This document shows, piece after piece, positions 16,473 through 26,301 of a stretch of 64,000 nucleotides of DNA. The notes beneath the pieces are model-generated. The model worked only from the letters and a program-made list of their open reading frames with translations, was not told the origin of the DNA and searched no databases. Position 1 is the first letter of the stretch. Every line of letters begins with the position of its first letter. The position numbers were made by a program, and so were the translations under genes. The stretch covers positions 124,001 through 188,000 of the forward strand of contig MKWP01000016.1 of NCBI GenBank assembly GCA_001899805.1. The letters are read 5' to 3'. This stretch comes from Lysobacterales bacterium 66-474. GTDB taxonomy: Bacteria > Pseudomonadota > Gammaproteobacteria > Xanthomonadales > Rhodanobacteraceae.

Positions 16473-18341
16473 TCAAAACATCGAATCGACCGGCGCGGCT
16501 TCGGTTGCCTTCGCCACCGCGGCGCGCGACGCGATGAAGTCGCCCGTGACCATCTGCGCGTAGCTGGCGCCCGGCCCCACCATCGGATACACGCCGGCTT
16601 CGGGATCGATCACCACTTCGAGGAAGGCGGGGCCCTCGAAAGCGAGGAATTCGGCGATGGTCGATTCCAATGCGGCCTTGTCGTCGAGCCGTCGCGCCCA
16701 TGCGAAGCCGTCGGCTTCGGCAGCCTTGATGAAGTCCTTGCGACGCAGGCTTTTGTCGGAAGCCGAAAAGCGCTGTCCGAAATACAGCTTCTGCCACTGC
16801 CTCACCATGCCGTCGCCGCCGTTGTTGAGCAGCACGACTTTCAACGGCAGGCCGTAGGTGGTGACGGTTTCCATCTCGCCGAGGTTCATGCGGATGCTGC
16901 CGTCGCCGTCGATGTCGATCACCAGCGCATCGGGACGCGCGAACTGCGCGCCGATCGCCGCGGGCAAGCCGAAGCCCATCGTGCCCATCGAACCCGAGGT
17001 CAGCCACTGCCGCGGCGCGCGGAAATCGAAATATTGCGCGGCCCACATCTGGTGCTGGCCGACGCCGGTGCTGACGATGGCGCGGCCTTGGGTCACGCGG
17101 TTGATGGCTTCGATCACGGCCTGCGGCTGGATCAACGGGCTGGCACGATCGTGGTTCATCGCATGGTCGCGTTTCAGTTGCGCGACGTGCGCGTGCCAAT
17201 CCTGCAGCATCGGCCGGATGCCATGCGCGCGACCGTAACGGGTCAGGCGTTCCAGTGCGGCGGCGAGCGGGCCGACGTGCTGCCAGTCCACGCGCTTGAC
17301 CTTGCCGATCTCGGCGGGATCGATGTCGATCTGCGCGATGAACCTGGCGCGCGGCGCGAACTTGCCGGGCGCGCCGGCCACGCGATCGTCGAAACGCGCG
17401 CCCAGCGCGATCAGGCAATCGCAATCCTCGACCGCGTAATTCGCATACGCGGTACCGTGCATGCCCAGCATGTGCAGTGCCAGCGGATGCGTGGTGTCGA
17501 TGCCGCCCAAGCCCATCAGCGTGGTGGTGACGGGCAGGCCGAAGGCGTCGACGAACGCGGCCAGCGCGGGCGCGGCACCGGCCGCGATCACGCCGCCGCC
17601 GGCATAGATCAACGGGCGCTCGGCCTGCGCCAGTGCGGCGAAGAAGGACGCGCAATCGTCGTCGCCCAGGCGTGCGTTCTCGACTGCGCGCAGGCGCGCG
17701 CGGTAGCCCGGAATCGGCAAGCGGCTGGTGCCGTCGAAACGCAACTCGGCGTTCTGCACGTTCTTGGGAATGTCGACCACCACCGGACCCGGCCGGCCGC
17801 TGCGCGCGATTTCGAACGCGGTGCGCAGGGTGGCTTCCAGTTGCTCCGCTTCGGTCACCAGGAACACGTGCTTGGCGCAGGCACCCATGATGTTGCTGAC
17901 GGGCGCTTCCTGGAAGGCATCGCTGCCCAGCGCCGAAGTCGGAACCTGCCCGCAGATGACGACCAGCGGCACCGAATCGGCCATCGCGTCGCGCACCGGC
18001 GTCACCGTGTTGGTGGCACCGGGGCCGGAGGTGACGATGGCCACGCCGACCTTGCCGGAGGCGCGCGCGTAACCCGAGGCCATGAAGCCCGCACCTTGTT
18101 CGTTGGCCGGCACCACCAGCGGCATCGGTTCGCGGCCATCGGCCCCGCGATGCCTGGCGTTGTAACGGAACACCGCGTCGTACACGGGCAGGATCGCGCC
18201 GCCGGAATAACCGAACAGCACGTCAACACCTTCGTCCACGAGCACCTGCACCACCACGTCGGCGCCGCTCATGGCGCGGCCGGCGAGTGGGTGGCAGTCG
18301 GGAGCATGGGTTGCGGCGGCGGTTTGGGGCATTGCGGTCAC
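16473..18341 (-). CDS. ilvB: Acetolactate synthase large subunit
   Basis: A 622-residue thiamine-diphosphate enzyme that condenses pyruvate with pyruvate or 2-oxobutyrate, the first step common to valine and isoleucine. Visible features are the catalytic Glu region VPANEQGAGFMASGYA, SGPGATNTVTP, the FAD region LMGLGGIDTTHPLALHMLG, and the thiamine motif starting GDGSIRMNLGEMETV and ending VVLLNN. A GTG at 18341 is placed as start because GAGGAA lies 6 bases before it; ATG at 18332 is the alternative. The 5' region directly upstream is occupied by a palindromic repeat rather than normal spacer. It lies after ilvC and a VOC gene in the leftward operon. Confidence 0.93.
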   Translation of the reverse strand: MTAMPQTAAATHAPDCHPLAGRAMSGADVVVQVLVDEGVDVLFGYSGGAILPVYDAVFRYNARHRGADGREPMPLVVPANEQGAGFMASGYARASGKVGVAIVTSGPGATNTVTPVRDAMADSVPLVVICGQVPTSALGSDAFQEAPVSNIMGACAKHVFLVTEAEQLEATLRTAFEIARSGRPGPVVVDIPKNVQNAELRFDGTSRLPIPGYRARLRAVENARLGDDDCASFFAALAQAERPLIYAGGGVIAAGAAPALAAFVDAFGLPVTTTLMGLGGIDTTHPLALHMLGMHGTAYANYAVEDCDCLIALGARFDDRVAGAPGKFAPRARFIAQIDIDPAEIGKVKRVDWQHVGPLAAALERLTRYGRAHGIRPMLQDWHAHVAQLKRDHAMNHDRASPLIQPQAVIEAINRVTQGRAIVSTGVGQHQMWAAQYFDFRAPRQWLTSGSMGTMGFGLPAAIGAQFARPDALVIDIDGDGSIRMNLGEMETVTTYGLPLKVVLLNNGGDGMVRQWQKLYFGQRFSASDKSLRRKDFIKAAEADGFAWARRLDDKAALESTIAEFLAFEGPAFLEVVIDPEAGVYPMVGPGASYAQMVTGDFIASRAAVAKATEAAPVDSMF

Positions 18342-18366
18342 GGCGGATTCCTCAAGCTGGAGATAC

Positions 18367-18508
18367 GGAACCCTTGAATAACCGTTGCGAGCGACGGCAG
18401 ATTGCGTGACGCCGGAGCGCAGGAAGCGGAGCGTACACATGAGTACGTGAGCATTCCGAGCACCGCCGGCGCGCAAGCTGCCGAGCACAGCAGGTTATTA
18501 AGGGTTCC
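18367..18508. repeat. Palindromic MITE/ERIC-like repeat between the VOC gene and ilvB
   Basis: A stretch of about 142 bp is bounded by inverted ends GGAACCCTTGAATAACC (18367-18383) and GGTTATTAAGGGTTCC (18493-18508), which pair almost perfectly. Inside are further imperfectly paired arms (CGGCAGATTGCG against CGCAAGCTGCCG) around a centre containing GTACACATGAGTACGTGAGC. The whole can fold as one long hairpin in either strand. It has no coding capacity. It resembles small non-autonomous palindromic elements scattered in intergenic DNA of gammaproteobacteria. Its right end supplies the stop codon region of the VOC gene and its left end lies 9 bp from the ilvB ribosome binding site region. Confidence 0.75.
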
Positions 18509-18852
18509 TAATTGCGGATCAGGTCGTCTTCGGTGGGCACGGGATGCACGGGCACGCCATAGGTCAGGATCACCTGCAGATCCTGTTCGACCGTCGAGAA
18601 GCGCTCCCACGGCACGCCGTTGACGTCGACTTCCGAGGTGAATCCCGTGGCCTCGTCGTCCTCGAACCCGACATTGCACAGCTGGCCGCTGCGTTCGGGT
18701 TGCTGGCGGATGGAGAAATTCAGCTGGCCGGTACGCCACATGGCGTAGGTGCCGGTGACCACGGCCTGCGGCGGCTGGCCCAGCCGCTTGCTGTAGTCGT
18801 CGATGGAAGTGTCCAGGTCGGCGACGGCCAGGGCGATGTGGAAGCGTTTCAT
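18508..18852 (-). CDS. VOC-family (glyoxalase/dioxygenase fold) protein
   Basis: A 114-residue single-domain protein starting MKRFHIALAVADLDTSIDDYSKRLG, the first beta-alpha-beta unit of the vicinal oxygen chelate fold. A second unit starts near NVGFEDDEATGFTSEVDVNG. Substrate and metal use are unknown; it resembles small CadI/ArsI-like members in its opening, but that name is not supported by specific motifs. It sits within the branched-chain operon, 61 bp after ilvC, and its stop codon touches the palindromic repeat. It may be a passenger gene. Start ATG 18852 has GAGG upstream. Confidence 0.75.
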   Translation of the reverse strand: MKRFHIALAVADLDTSIDDYSKRLGQPPQAVVTGTYAMWRTGQLNFSIRQQPERSGQLCNVGFEDDEATGFTSEVDVNGVPWERFSTVEQDLQVILTYGVPVHPVPTEDDLIRN

Positions 18853-18913
18853 GGTGAACCTCGCTGCTTGTTTCGGTGTCCGGATGGACGTGTGGGGAAA
18901 CGCGACGCAGATG

Positions 18914-19924
18914 TCAGCCGACTTTCCGAAGCGGTTCGGCCACTTTCGGCGCATCGGGTTTCAGCCACGACATGCGCGCGCGCAATGCCGCGCCGACCTG
19001 CTCGATCGGGTGCTCGAGGTCGGCCTGCTTGTAGCGCTTGTAGTTGGGCAGGCCTGCGGCGTACTCGGCGGTCCAGGCCTTCGCGAAGGTGCCGTCCTGG
19101 ATCTCCTTGAGCACGTCCCGCATGCGCGCCTTCACGCCGGCGTCGATCACGCGTGGACCGCTGACGTAGTCGCCGTACTGCGCGGTCTCGGACACGAACT
19201 CCAGCATCCGCGTAATGCCGCCTTCGTAGAACAGGTCGACGATCAGCTTCAGCTCGTGCAGCACTTCGTAGTAGGCGATCTCGGGCTGGTAGCCGGCCTC
19301 GACCAGGGTCTCGAAACCGGCCTGCACCAGCGACGTGGCACCGCCGCACAGCACGGCCTGCTCGCCGAACAGGTCGGTTTCGGTTTCTTCCTTGAAGTCG
19401 GTCTTGATCAGCATCGCGCGCGCGCCGCCGATGCCGTCGGCATACGCTTTCGCGCGCGCCTCGGCATGGCCGCTGGCGTCCTGCGCCACCGCATACAGGC
19501 AGGGCACGCCGCGCCCGCGTTCGTATTCACTGCGCACCAGCGCGCCCGGGCCCTTCGGCGCCACCATCACCACGTCGACATCGGCGCGCGGCTTGATCTG
19601 TCCGAAGTGCACGTTGAAACCATGCGCGAACAGCAACGCCGCGCCGGGTTTCAGGTTCGGCTTGATCGCGTCTTCGTACAACCTGGGCTGCACCATGTCG
19701 GGGGTGAGCACGGCGACCAGATCGGCGCCGGTCACGGCCTCGGCCGGTTCGGCGACCTTGAAGCCTTCATCGCGGGCGCGTTGCCACGACGGGCCGCCCT
19801 GGCGCACGCCGACCACCACGTCGAGGCCGGAGTCGCGCAGGTTGAGGGCGTGGGCGCGGCCTTGGCTGCCGTAACCGAGCACGGCGATGCGGGACTTGTC
19901 GAGGGAATGGTTCTGCGTGCTCAT
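18914..19924 (-). CDS. ilvC: Ketol-acid reductoisomerase
   Basis: A 336-residue class I enzyme that isomerises and reduces acetolactate and acetohydroxybutyrate with NADPH, the second step in valine and isoleucine synthesis. The nucleotide-binding motif is [15 protein letters not shown], and residues typical of the magnesium site occur in [12 protein letters not shown] and [12 protein letters not shown]. Its ATG overlaps the ilvD stop (ATGA), indicating coupled translation. The length is typical for the short class I form. Confidence 0.95.
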   Translation of the reverse strand: MSTQNHSLDKSRIAVLGYGSQGRAHALNLRDSGLDVVVGVRQGGPSWQRARDEGFKVAEPAEAVTGADLVAVLTPDMVQPRLYEDAIKPNLKPGAALLFAHGFNVHFGQIKPRADVDVVMVAPKGPGALVRSEYERGRGVPCLYAVAQDASGHAEARAKAYADGIGGARAMLIKTDFKEETETDLFGEQAVLCGGATSLVQAGFETLVEAGYQPEIAYYEVLHELKLIVDLFYEGGITRMLEFVSETAQYGDYVSGPRVIDAGVKARMRDVLKEIQDGTFAKAWTAEYAAGLPNYKRYKQADLEHPIEQVGAALRARMSWLKPDAPKVAEPLRKVG

Positions 19925-21618
19925 GCGATGACTCCTTCGGGGGTTGGGATGCGTGGATGGGTTGAGCGGGACTTGTCGAGTTGCGTGGTGGCGCCGTCGG
20001 AAGCGGAGCCCACCAGGCGCACGAACTTGGCCAGCGCGCCGCGGGTGACTTTTGGCTCGGGCGGTTTCCAGCCGGCGCGACGGCTTTCGATGTCGGCGCT
20101 GGTGCGCAGTTCGCGATTCGCGGCGTCGATGACGACGGGATCGCCGTCGTGCAGCAATGCGATCGGACCGCCGCGCACAGCTTCCGGCGCGACGTGGCCG
20201 ACCATGAAGCCGTGCGTGGCGCCGCTGAAGCGACCATCGGTGATCAACGCGACGTCATTGCCGAGTCCGCGCCCGATCAACGCGGCGGTGACGCCCAGCA
20301 TCTCGCGCATGCCGGGTCCGCCGGCCGGCCCCTCGTTGCGGATCACCACGACGTCGCCGGCGTGGATGCGATCGTGCTGCACGGCCTCGAACGCGTCCTC
20401 CTCGCTTTCGAACACGCGCGCGGTACCTTCGAACTGGCCGCCCTCGCGCGGAATCTTCAGCACGCAACCGTCGGGGGCGAGATTGCCGTACAGGATGGAA
20501 TAACCGCCGCGCGGCTTGAACGGCGCCGTCACTGCATGCACGACGTCCTGTTGCTCCGCGCGTGGTGCGGCGGCGGCCTCACTGAACAGCGACCGGCCGG
20601 TGACGGTGGGCGTGTCGTCCAGCATGCCGGCCGCGATCAGTTCCTGCGCCACGCGCGCGACGCCGCCCGCACCGAACAATTCCACCGCGGTGTAGCGACC
20701 GCCGGGCAACAGGTCGGCGATCACCGGCGTGTGCTTCGAGGCCGGCTCGAAATCCTCCAGCGACCACTCGACGCCGGCTTCGCGCGCGATCGCCAGCAGG
20801 TGCAGCACCGCGTTGGTGGAACCGGCCGTCGCCGCGACCATGCGCGCGGCGTTGCGGAATGCGGTGCGCGTCAGCAACGATGACGGACGGCGATCCGCCT
20901 TCAGGCATTCCATCACCAGTTCGCCGCAGCGATACGCGGCCGCAGCCTTGGCCGGGTGTGTGGCCGGAATGTCATTGAAGCCCGTCGGCGACAGGCCCAG
21001 CGTGGTCAGCACCATCGCCATGGTGTTGGCGGTGAACTGGCCGCCGCAGGCACCGGCGCCGCAGCAGGCATCGCATTCGACGCGCGTCAGTTCCGCATCG
21101 TCGATCTTGCCGGCGCCGTGCGCGCCGACCGCCTCGAACACCTGCTGGATGGTGATCGGATGGCCGTCGTGCGTGCCGTGCGCGATGGTGCCGCCATACA
21201 AGGCGACTGCAGGGATGTCGAGGCGCGCCATCGCCATCGCCGCAGCCGGGATGGTCTTGTCGCAACCGCACAGCACCACCATCGCATCGAGGCAATGGCC
21301 TTCCACCGCCGCCTCGATCGAATCGGTGATGATCTCGCGACTGACCAGCGAATAACGCATGCCCGAGGTGCCCATCGCGATGCCGTCGGTGACCGCGATG
21401 GTGTTGAACTCGATCGGGGTGCCGCCGGCGGCGCGGATGCCGGCCGCAACCTGTTCGGCCAGATCGCGATGGTTGAGGTTGCACGGGCTGACATCGGACC
21501 AGGTGTGCACCACCGCGACCAGCGGCTTGGCGATGGCGTCGCCGTCGAGGCCGGTGGCGCGCAACATCGCGCGCGCGGGGGCGCGGTCGGGTCCATGTTT
21601 GATGACATCACTGCGCAT
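19921..21618 (-). CDS. ilvD: Dihydroxy-acid dehydratase
   Basis: A 565-residue iron-sulfur dehydratase, the third step of valine and isoleucine synthesis. Cluster-ligand cysteines are visible in [16 protein letters not shown] and [13 protein letters not shown], and the C-terminal [14 protein letters not shown] block is intact. Start ATG 21618 is preferred because GGAG lies 7 bases upstream; a GTG one codon earlier is the alternative. It follows leuB by 12 bp and overlaps ilvC by 4 bp. The length is normal for the family. Confidence 0.95.
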   Translation of the reverse strand: MRSDVIKHGPDRAPARAMLRATGLDGDAIAKPLVAVVHTWSDVSPCNLNHRDLAEQVAAGIRAAGGTPIEFNTIAVTDGIAMGTSGMRYSLVSREIITDSIEAAVEGHCLDAMVVLCGCDKTIPAAAMAMARLDIPAVALYGGTIAHGTHDGHPITIQQVFEAVGAHGAGKIDDAELTRVECDACCGAGACGGQFTANTMAMVLTTLGLSPTGFNDIPATHPAKAAAAYRCGELVMECLKADRRPSSLLTRTAFRNAARMVAATAGSTNAVLHLLAIAREAGVEWSLEDFEPASKHTPVIADLLPGGRYTAVELFGAGGVARVAQELIAAGMLDDTPTVTGRSLFSEAAAAPRAEQQDVVHAVTAPFKPRGGYSILYGNLAPDGCVLKIPREGGQFEGTARVFESEEDAFEAVQHDRIHAGDVVVIRNEGPAGGPGMREMLGVTAALIGRGLGNDVALITDGRFSGATHGFMVGHVAPEAVRGGPIALLHDGDPVVIDAANRELRTSADIESRRAGWKPPEPKVTRGALAKFVRLVGSASDGATTQLDKSRSTHPRIPTPEGVIA

Positions 21619-21630
21619 CACAAGTCTCCG

Positions 21631-22803
21631 TCAGCCGCAGGCACGTTGGCCGGCAAGGAACGCCGGCCGCGATGCCGCATCAAGTTTCGCGAGCACCGCG
21701 TCGCGCACGTCGGCGGTACCGGCGTCGCCACCGAGGTCGCGCGTGTACGGACCGTTCGCCAACACCTCGGCCACCGCGGCTTCGACCGCCGTCGCTTCCG
21801 CTTCCAGCCCCAGTGAATGCCGCAGCAGCAACGCGGCGGACAGGATGGCGCCCGTCGGATTGGCCACACCCCGTCCCGCGATGTCCGGCGCCGAACCGTG
21901 GATGGGTTCGTACAAACCCATACGCGTTGTGGCGGCCGCAGGCCGCGCCGCATTCCCTTCTCCCGTTGACGGGAGAAGGTGGCCCGAAGGGCCGGATGAG
22001 GGGGCGCAATCCCCGAGCGACGCCGACGGCAACAAGCCCAGCGAACCCGCCAATGCCGCGGCCTCGTCGGTGAGGATGTCGCCGAACAGGTTTTCGGTGA
22101 CCACCACGTCGTAGCTGGCCGGGCGCGCCAGCAGCAGCATCGCCATCGAGTCGACCAGTTGGTGTTCCAGCTTCACGTCGGGATAGTCGGCGGCCACGCG
22201 ATTGACGGTGCTGCGCCACAGCCGCGAGGTTTCCAGCACGTTGGCCTTGTCGACCGAGGTGAGGTGCTTGCGGCGGCCGCGCGCCAGTTCGAACGCGCGC
22301 CGCGTGACGCGCTCGACCTCGCCTTCGGTGTAGCGGCACTCGTCGGTGGCGGTGTCGGCCGTGCGCGTCTTGGCGCCGAAATAGGCGCCGCCGGTCAACT
22401 CGCGCACGAACAGCACGTCGACGTTGTGCAGCTTTTCGGTCTTGAGCGGCGACAACGCGGCCAGCGCGGGATGCACGTTGAGCGGACGAAGGTTGGCGTA
22501 CACACCCAGCGCCGCGCGCAAACCCAGCAAACCCTGCTCCGGTCGCACCTTGGCGTTCGGATCGGACCACTTCGGTCCACCGACCGCGCCCAGCAATACC
22601 GCGTCTGCGCGCTGGCAGGCAGCCAGCGTCGTGGCCGGCAACGGTTCGCCGGTGGCGTCGATGGCACAACCGCCCATCGGGTGTTCTTCGAAATCGAAGT
22701 CATGGCCGAACTGTTCGGCCACGGCGTTCAATACGGCCACCGCCGCCGCGGTGACTTCGGGACCGACGCCATCGCCGGGCAGGGTGACGATAGTTGCTTT
22801 CAT
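21631..22803 (-). CDS. leuB: 3-isopropylmalate dehydrogenase with an in-frame repeat-derived insertion
   Basis: A 390-residue NAD-dependent decarboxylating dehydrogenase of leucine synthesis, about 30 residues longer than usual. Family features are [10 protein letters not shown] at the N-terminus, [10 protein letters not shown], the catalytic Lys region in [29 protein letters not shown] and the NAD-site block [15 protein letters not shown]. Between LLPSASLGD and MGLYEPIHG lies an extra stretch of about 29 residues rich in Ser, Pro, Gly, Ala and Arg. Its DNA is a palindromic repeat (21922-22008). The insertion keeps the frame and lies at a loop between a helix and the NAD-binding block, so activity could be retained; this is untested. 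Confidence 0.93.
   Translation of the reverse strand: MKATIVTLPGDGVGPEVTAAAVAVLNAVAEQFGHDFDFEEHPMGGCAIDATGEPLPATTLAACQRADAVLLGAVGGPKWSDPNAKVRPEQGLLGLRAALGVYANLRPLNVHPALAALSPLKTEKLHNVDVLFVRELTGGAYFGAKTRTADTATDECRYTEGEVERVTRRAFELARGRRKHLTSVDKANVLETSRLWRSTVNRVAADYPDVKLEHQLVDSMAMLLLARPASYDVVVTENLFGDILTDEAAALAGSLGLLPSASLGDCAPSSGPSGHLLPSTGEGNAARPAAATTRMGLYEPIHGSAPDIAGRGVANPTGAILSAALLLRHSLGLEAEATAVEAAVAEVLANGPYTRDLGGDAGTADVRDAVLAKLDAASRPAFLAGQRACG
21922..22008. repeat. Palindromic repeat inserted in frame inside leuB
   Basis: The added DNA carries a perfect 10-bp inverted repeat, CCTTCTCCCG (21956-21965) and CGGGAGAAGG (21970-21979), with a 4-base loop. A second small hairpin, GGCCC-GAA-GGGCC (21981-21993), and a GGATGAGGG tail follow. 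This double-hairpin motif is typical of dispersed repeats that are normally found between genes in Xanthomonadales. Here it is translated as part of LeuB without a stop or frameshift. The exact borders are estimated from where LeuB homology should resume, so they may be off by a few codons. Confidence 0.8.
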
Positions 22804-22835
22804 GCGTGAACGTCCTTGCAGAGGATTATTTGATT

Positions 22836-22920
22836 GCCGTCATCCCGGCGCAGGCCGGGATCCAGTGTCTGTTTCTTTGCTGTGAAAACCTCTGGGTCCC
22901 GGCCTGCGCCGGGACGACGA
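22836..22920. repeat. Palindromic repeat between leuD and leuB
   Basis: Two inverted arms of 27 bp, at 22838-22864 and 22892-22918, match at 25 positions when one is reverse-complemented; the shared core is CCCGGCGCAGGCCGGGA. The loop between them is about 27 bp. This is a different dispersed repeat family from the one inside leuB. It fills most of the 145-bp gap between leuD and leuB, the only large gap between leuA and ilvC. Transcription of the operon would read through it, so it could affect mRNA stability or the relative level of leuB and ilv genes. Confidence 0.82.
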
Positions 22921-22948
22921 CGGGGCGTCCAAGTGTGTTCGATGCGCT

Positions 22949-23533
22949 TCATGCCGCTTCCTCGACACGCGACTCGAACTCACGAATTGCATCGGTGTGG
23001 TGCAACAGGAATCCCAACTGATCGACGCCTTCCAGCAGGCAGTGGCGCGCGAAGGGTTCGAGTTCGAAATGGATCGGGTCGGCACCGGGCCGCGTGATCG
23101 TTTGCCCGCACACATCGATCGCGAGTTCGACGCCGGGGTGATCGAGCAGCCAGCGGTGTTCGGCGGCGCCGACCACGATCGCGAGCAGGCCGTTCTTCAG
23201 CGCGTTGTTGCGGAAGATGTCCGCGATCTCGCTCGACAGCACCGCGCGGACGCCGTAATCCAGCAGCGCCCATGGCGCGTGTTCGCGCGAGGAGCCGCAG
23301 CCGAAGTTGCGGCCCGCCACCAGGATTTCGCAGCCACGTGCTTCGGGCGCATTCAAGGGAAACGCCGGATCGTCGCTGCCATCGCTGCGGTAGCGCCAAT
23401 CGTTGAAGCAGACACGGCCCAACCCTTCGCGCGTGGTGGTGGTGAGGAAGCGCGCCGGGATGATGCGGTCGGTGTCGATGTTCTCGTCCGCAAGCACGGC
23501 CGTGCGGGACTGGATGCGGGTGACGGGTTTCAT
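22949..23533 (-). CDS. leuD: 3-isopropylmalate dehydratase small subunit
   Basis: A 194-residue small subunit that pairs with LeuC to interconvert 2- and 3-isopropylmalate. It begins [30 protein letters not shown] and holds the [17 protein letters not shown] block and [16 protein letters not shown]. The ATG overlaps the leuC stop as ATGA. The longer open frame upstream is only the shadow of leuC. The length is close to that of E. coli LeuD. Confidence 0.95.
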   Translation of the reverse strand: MKPVTRIQSRTAVLADENIDTDRIIPARFLTTTTREGLGRVCFNDWRYRSDGSDDPAFPLNAPEARGCEILVAGRNFGCGSSREHAPWALLDYGVRAVLSSEIADIFRNNALKNGLLAIVVGAAEHRWLLDHPGVELAIDVCGQTITRPGADPIHFELEPFARHCLLEGVDQLGFLLHHTDAIREFESRVEEAA

Positions 23534-24948
23534 GCGGCTTGCTCCTCGGCCAGATACACGCGCGGATCGGCGATCACGCCGGCCACGGCCGAGGCCGCGG
23601 CGGTGGCGGGACTGGCCAGCACCGTGCGCGCGCCCTTGCCCTGGCGTCCCTCGAAATTGCGGTTGGAGGTCGACACGACCAACTGCCCCGGCTGCGCCAT
23701 GTCGCCGTTCATCGCGATGCACATCGAACAACCCGGCATGCGCCATTCGGCGCCGGCCGCGCGAAACACTTCGTGCAGGCCTTCGGCTTCGGCATCGCGG
23801 CGCACCGCTTCGGAACCCGGCACCACCAGCATGCGCACGTTTTTCGCGACACGGCGGCCACGCAGCACGTGTGCCGCTTCGCGCAGGTCCGGCAGGCGCC
23901 CGTTGGTGCAACTGCCGACGAACACCACGTCCACCGGCGTGCCCTGCATCGGTTTGCCGGCGGCGGCTTGCATGTAATCCAGTGCGCGCTGCTCGATGGC
24001 GTCGTGCGCGGCGGGCACCGGCGCGTCCAGCGCGATCGCCATGCCGGGATGGGTGCCGTAGGTAACGGTGGGTTTCACGTCGCGTGCGTCGATGTGCACC
24101 TCGCGGTCATAACGCGCACCGGCATCGGTCTTGAGTTCGCGCCAGTTCGCGACCGCCACATCCCACGCCGCGCCTCGTGGCACGCGCGGGCGGCCCTGCA
24201 ACCAGGCAAAGGTGGTGTCATCCGGTGCGATCAGCCCGGCGCGTGCGCCGGCCTCGATCGACATGTTGCACACCGTCATGCGTGCTTCCATCGACAAGGC
24301 TTCGATGGCGGCGCCGCGGTATTCGATCACGTGGCCGGTGCCGCCGTTGACGCCGATCCTGCCGATCACGTGCAGGATCAAATCCTTGGCGCCGACGCCG
24401 GCCGGCAGCTCGCCATCGACGTGGATCGCCAGCGTCTTCGGCTTGCGTTGCAGCAGGCATTGCGTCGCCAGCACGTGGCCGACTTCGGTGGTGCCGATCC
24501 CGAAAGCCAATGCGCCGAACGCGCCGTGCGTCGAGGTGTGGCTGTCGCCGCAGACGATGGTCGTGCCAGGTTGGGTGACGCCCAGCTCCGGGCCGATCAC
24601 GTGCACGATGCCGCGCTCCGCGCTGTCCCAGCTGTGCAGCTCGACGCCGAACTCGCGGCAGTTGGCTTCCAGTTGCGCGACCTGCGCCTTGGCCGCGGGC
24701 GTCGCGTAAGGCCGTTCGCCGTCGGCCGCGGCGGGCATGGTCGGAATGGAATGATCCAGCGTCGCCAGGGTGCGACCCGGACGGCGCACTTTCAGGCCTT
24801 GCGCACGCAACACGTCGAACGCCTGCGGCGAGGTGACTTCGTGCACCAGCTGCAGGTCGATGTAGAGGATTGCCGGCGTGTCCGCGGTTTCGGCGACGAC
24901 GACATGCGTGTCCCAGATCTTGTCGAACAAGGTGCGCGGGGCGTTCAT
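23530..24948 (-). CDS. leuC: 3-isopropylmalate dehydratase large subunit
   Basis: A 472-residue aconitase-family protein carrying the 4Fe-4S cluster. Cysteine ligands are visible in [10 protein letters not shown] and [36 protein letters not shown] and [13 protein letters not shown] are further family blocks. It starts with [17 protein letters not shown], and its ATG overlaps the leuA stop as ATGA. Length and motif set are standard, and no anomalies were seen. Confidence 0.95.
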   Translation of the reverse strand: MNAPRTLFDKIWDTHVVVAETADTPAILYIDLQLVHEVTSPQAFDVLRAQGLKVRRPGRTLATLDHSIPTMPAAADGERPYATPAAKAQVAQLEANCREFGVELHSWDSAERGIVHVIGPELGVTQPGTTIVCGDSHTSTHGAFGALAFGIGTTEVGHVLATQCLLQRKPKTLAIHVDGELPAGVGAKDLILHVIGRIGVNGGTGHVIEYRGAAIEALSMEARMTVCNMSIEAGARAGLIAPDDTTFAWLQGRPRVPRGAAWDVAVANWRELKTDAGARYDREVHIDARDVKPTVTYGTHPGMAIALDAPVPAAHDAIEQRALDYMQAAAGKPMQGTPVDVVFVGSCTNGRLPDLREAAHVLRGRRVAKNVRMLVVPGSEAVRRDAEAEGLHEVFRAAGAEWRMPGCSMCIAMNGDMAQPGQLVVSTSNRNFEGRQGKGARTVLASPATAAASAVAGVIADPRVYLAEEQAA

Positions 24949-26186
24949 GCGGCGACTCCCGCGGCACGGGTTTTCGCCGCGCGCGAACCGGCGGCACGGC
25001 CACCGGCGAGTGCATCCAGGTCGTCATCATGGATTTCGCGCTTGCGATCGGCCAATGTCTTGAAGCGCGCGAAGATGTCGTCCAGCGCCGCTTCGTCGGG
25101 ATCGTGGCCGAGTGCGACCAGGCGCGCACGCAATGCGGCACGGCCGGAATGCTTGCCCAGCACCAGTTGCGTGGCGCCGAAACCCACGTCTTCCGGCCGC
25201 ATGATTTCGTAGGTACCACGGTGCTTCAGCATCCCGTGCTGGTGGATGCCCGATTCGTGCGCGAAGGCGTTGGCGCCGACCACCGCCTTGTTGCGCGGCA
25301 CCGCGTGACCGGTGAGTTCGGCCAGCAGTCGCGAAGCCGGATACAGCTTGCGCGTGTCGATGCGGGTATCGACGCCGAAATATTCGGCGCGCACCTTCAT
25401 CGCCATCACGACCTCTTCCAGCGCGGCGTTGCCGGCGCGCTCGCCGATACCGTTGATGGTGCATTCCACCTGGCGTGCACCCGCGCCGATCGCGGCAAGG
25501 CTGTTGGCGACCGCCATGCCCAGGTCGTCGTGGCAATGACCGGAGAACTCCAGCTTGTCGGAACCCGGCACGTGGCTGCGCAGGTAGCGGAACAAGCCGG
25601 CCATCTCGGCGGGCGTGGTGTAGCCGACGGTGTCCGGCACGTTGAGCGTGCTGGCACCGGCCTTTGCGACAGCGCTGAACACCTCGGCGAGGAAATCCCA
25701 TTCGGTGCGGGTCGCGTCCTCGGCCGAAAACTCGACCTCATCCACGCGTTGGCAGGAGCGCTCGACGGCTTCGACCGCGATGTCCAGCACTTCGGCCCTG
25801 CTCTTGCCGAGCTTGTGCTCGCGGTGCAGCGGACTGGTGGACAGGAACAAGTGGATGCGCGAGCGGCGCGCCTTTTCCAATGCGCGCCCTGCAGCATCGA
25901 TGTCGCCCGGCACGCAACGCGCCAGCCCGCAAGCCGTGGTGCCTTGCAGCGCGCGGGCAATCTCCGCGACCGCCGCGAAATCGTCCGGCGAGGCCTGCGG
26001 GAACCCCGCTTCCAGCACGTCCACGCCCAGCGACTCCAGCATCTGCGCCATGCGCAACTTGGATTTGCGGTCCAGCGAAAAGCCGGGCGCCTGCTCGCCG
26101 TCGCGCAGGGTGGTATCGAACACGCGTACGCGTCCGGCCGGAACGTCGCCGGGCTCGCCTGATTCGTCGCTTTGCTGGGGTTCCAT
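24945..26186 (-). CDS. leuA: 2-isopropylmalate synthase lacking the C-terminal regulatory domain
   Basis: A 413-residue enzyme making 2-isopropylmalate from acetyl-CoA and 2-oxoisovalerate. The catalytic barrel is complete: [28 protein letters not shown] with the metal-binding His pair, [13 protein letters not shown] and [11 protein letters not shown]. The protein ends soon after the linker subdomain ([15 protein letters not shown]) with an Ala/Arg-rich tail. The C-terminal leucine-binding domain found in the usual 510-570 residue enzymes is absent. There is no room for it, since the stop overlaps leuC by 4 bp. The protein may be insensitive to leucine feedback, which would leave control to the upstream attenuator. 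A homocitrate-synthase-like activity is less likely given the operon. Confidence 0.9.
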   Translation of the reverse strand: MEPQQSDESGEPGDVPAGRVRVFDTTLRDGEQAPGFSLDRKSKLRMAQMLESLGVDVLEAGFPQASPDDFAAVAEIARALQGTTACGLARCVPGDIDAAGRALEKARRSRIHLFLSTSPLHREHKLGKSRAEVLDIAVEAVERSCQRVDEVEFSAEDATRTEWDFLAEVFSAVAKAGASTLNVPDTVGYTTPAEMAGLFRYLRSHVPGSDKLEFSGHCHDDLGMAVANSLAAIGAGARQVECTINGIGERAGNAALEEVVMAMKVRAEYFGVDTRIDTRKLYPASRLLAELTGHAVPRNKAVVGANAFAHESGIHQHGMLKHRGTYEIMRPEDVGFGATQLVLGKHSGRAALRARLVALGHDPDEAALDDIFARFKTLADRKREIHDDDLDALAGGRAAGSRAAKTRAAGVAA

Positions 26187-26222
26187 GGTGGGCTCCGATG
26201 GGGAAGCCGGACCTTGGGCAAC

Positions 26223-26255
26223 AAAAAACCCCGCGCCATTTCTGGTGCGGGGTTC
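26223..26255 (-). terminator. Attenuator terminator before leuA
   Basis: On the minus strand a hairpin with arms AACCCCGCACCA and TGGCGCGGGGTT around a GAAA loop is followed by a run of six T. This is a strong intrinsic terminator placed between the leader peptide stop (26302) and the leuA start (26186). It therefore acts as an attenuator, not an end-of-operon signal. Translation pausing at leader codons would decide whether it forms. One G-U pair interrupts the stem. Confidence 0.9.
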
Positions 26256-26301
26256 TTCGGGTGTTTTCAGGTTCGTTTTCTAGCTACCTGGACACATGCC
26301 C

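Noticed and set aside
24945-26186. LeuA as a frameshifted gene that lost its C-terminus recently
   Set aside because: The stop overlaps the leuC start by 4 bp and no remnant of the regulatory domain follows in any frame, so the short form is established, not a fresh lesion.
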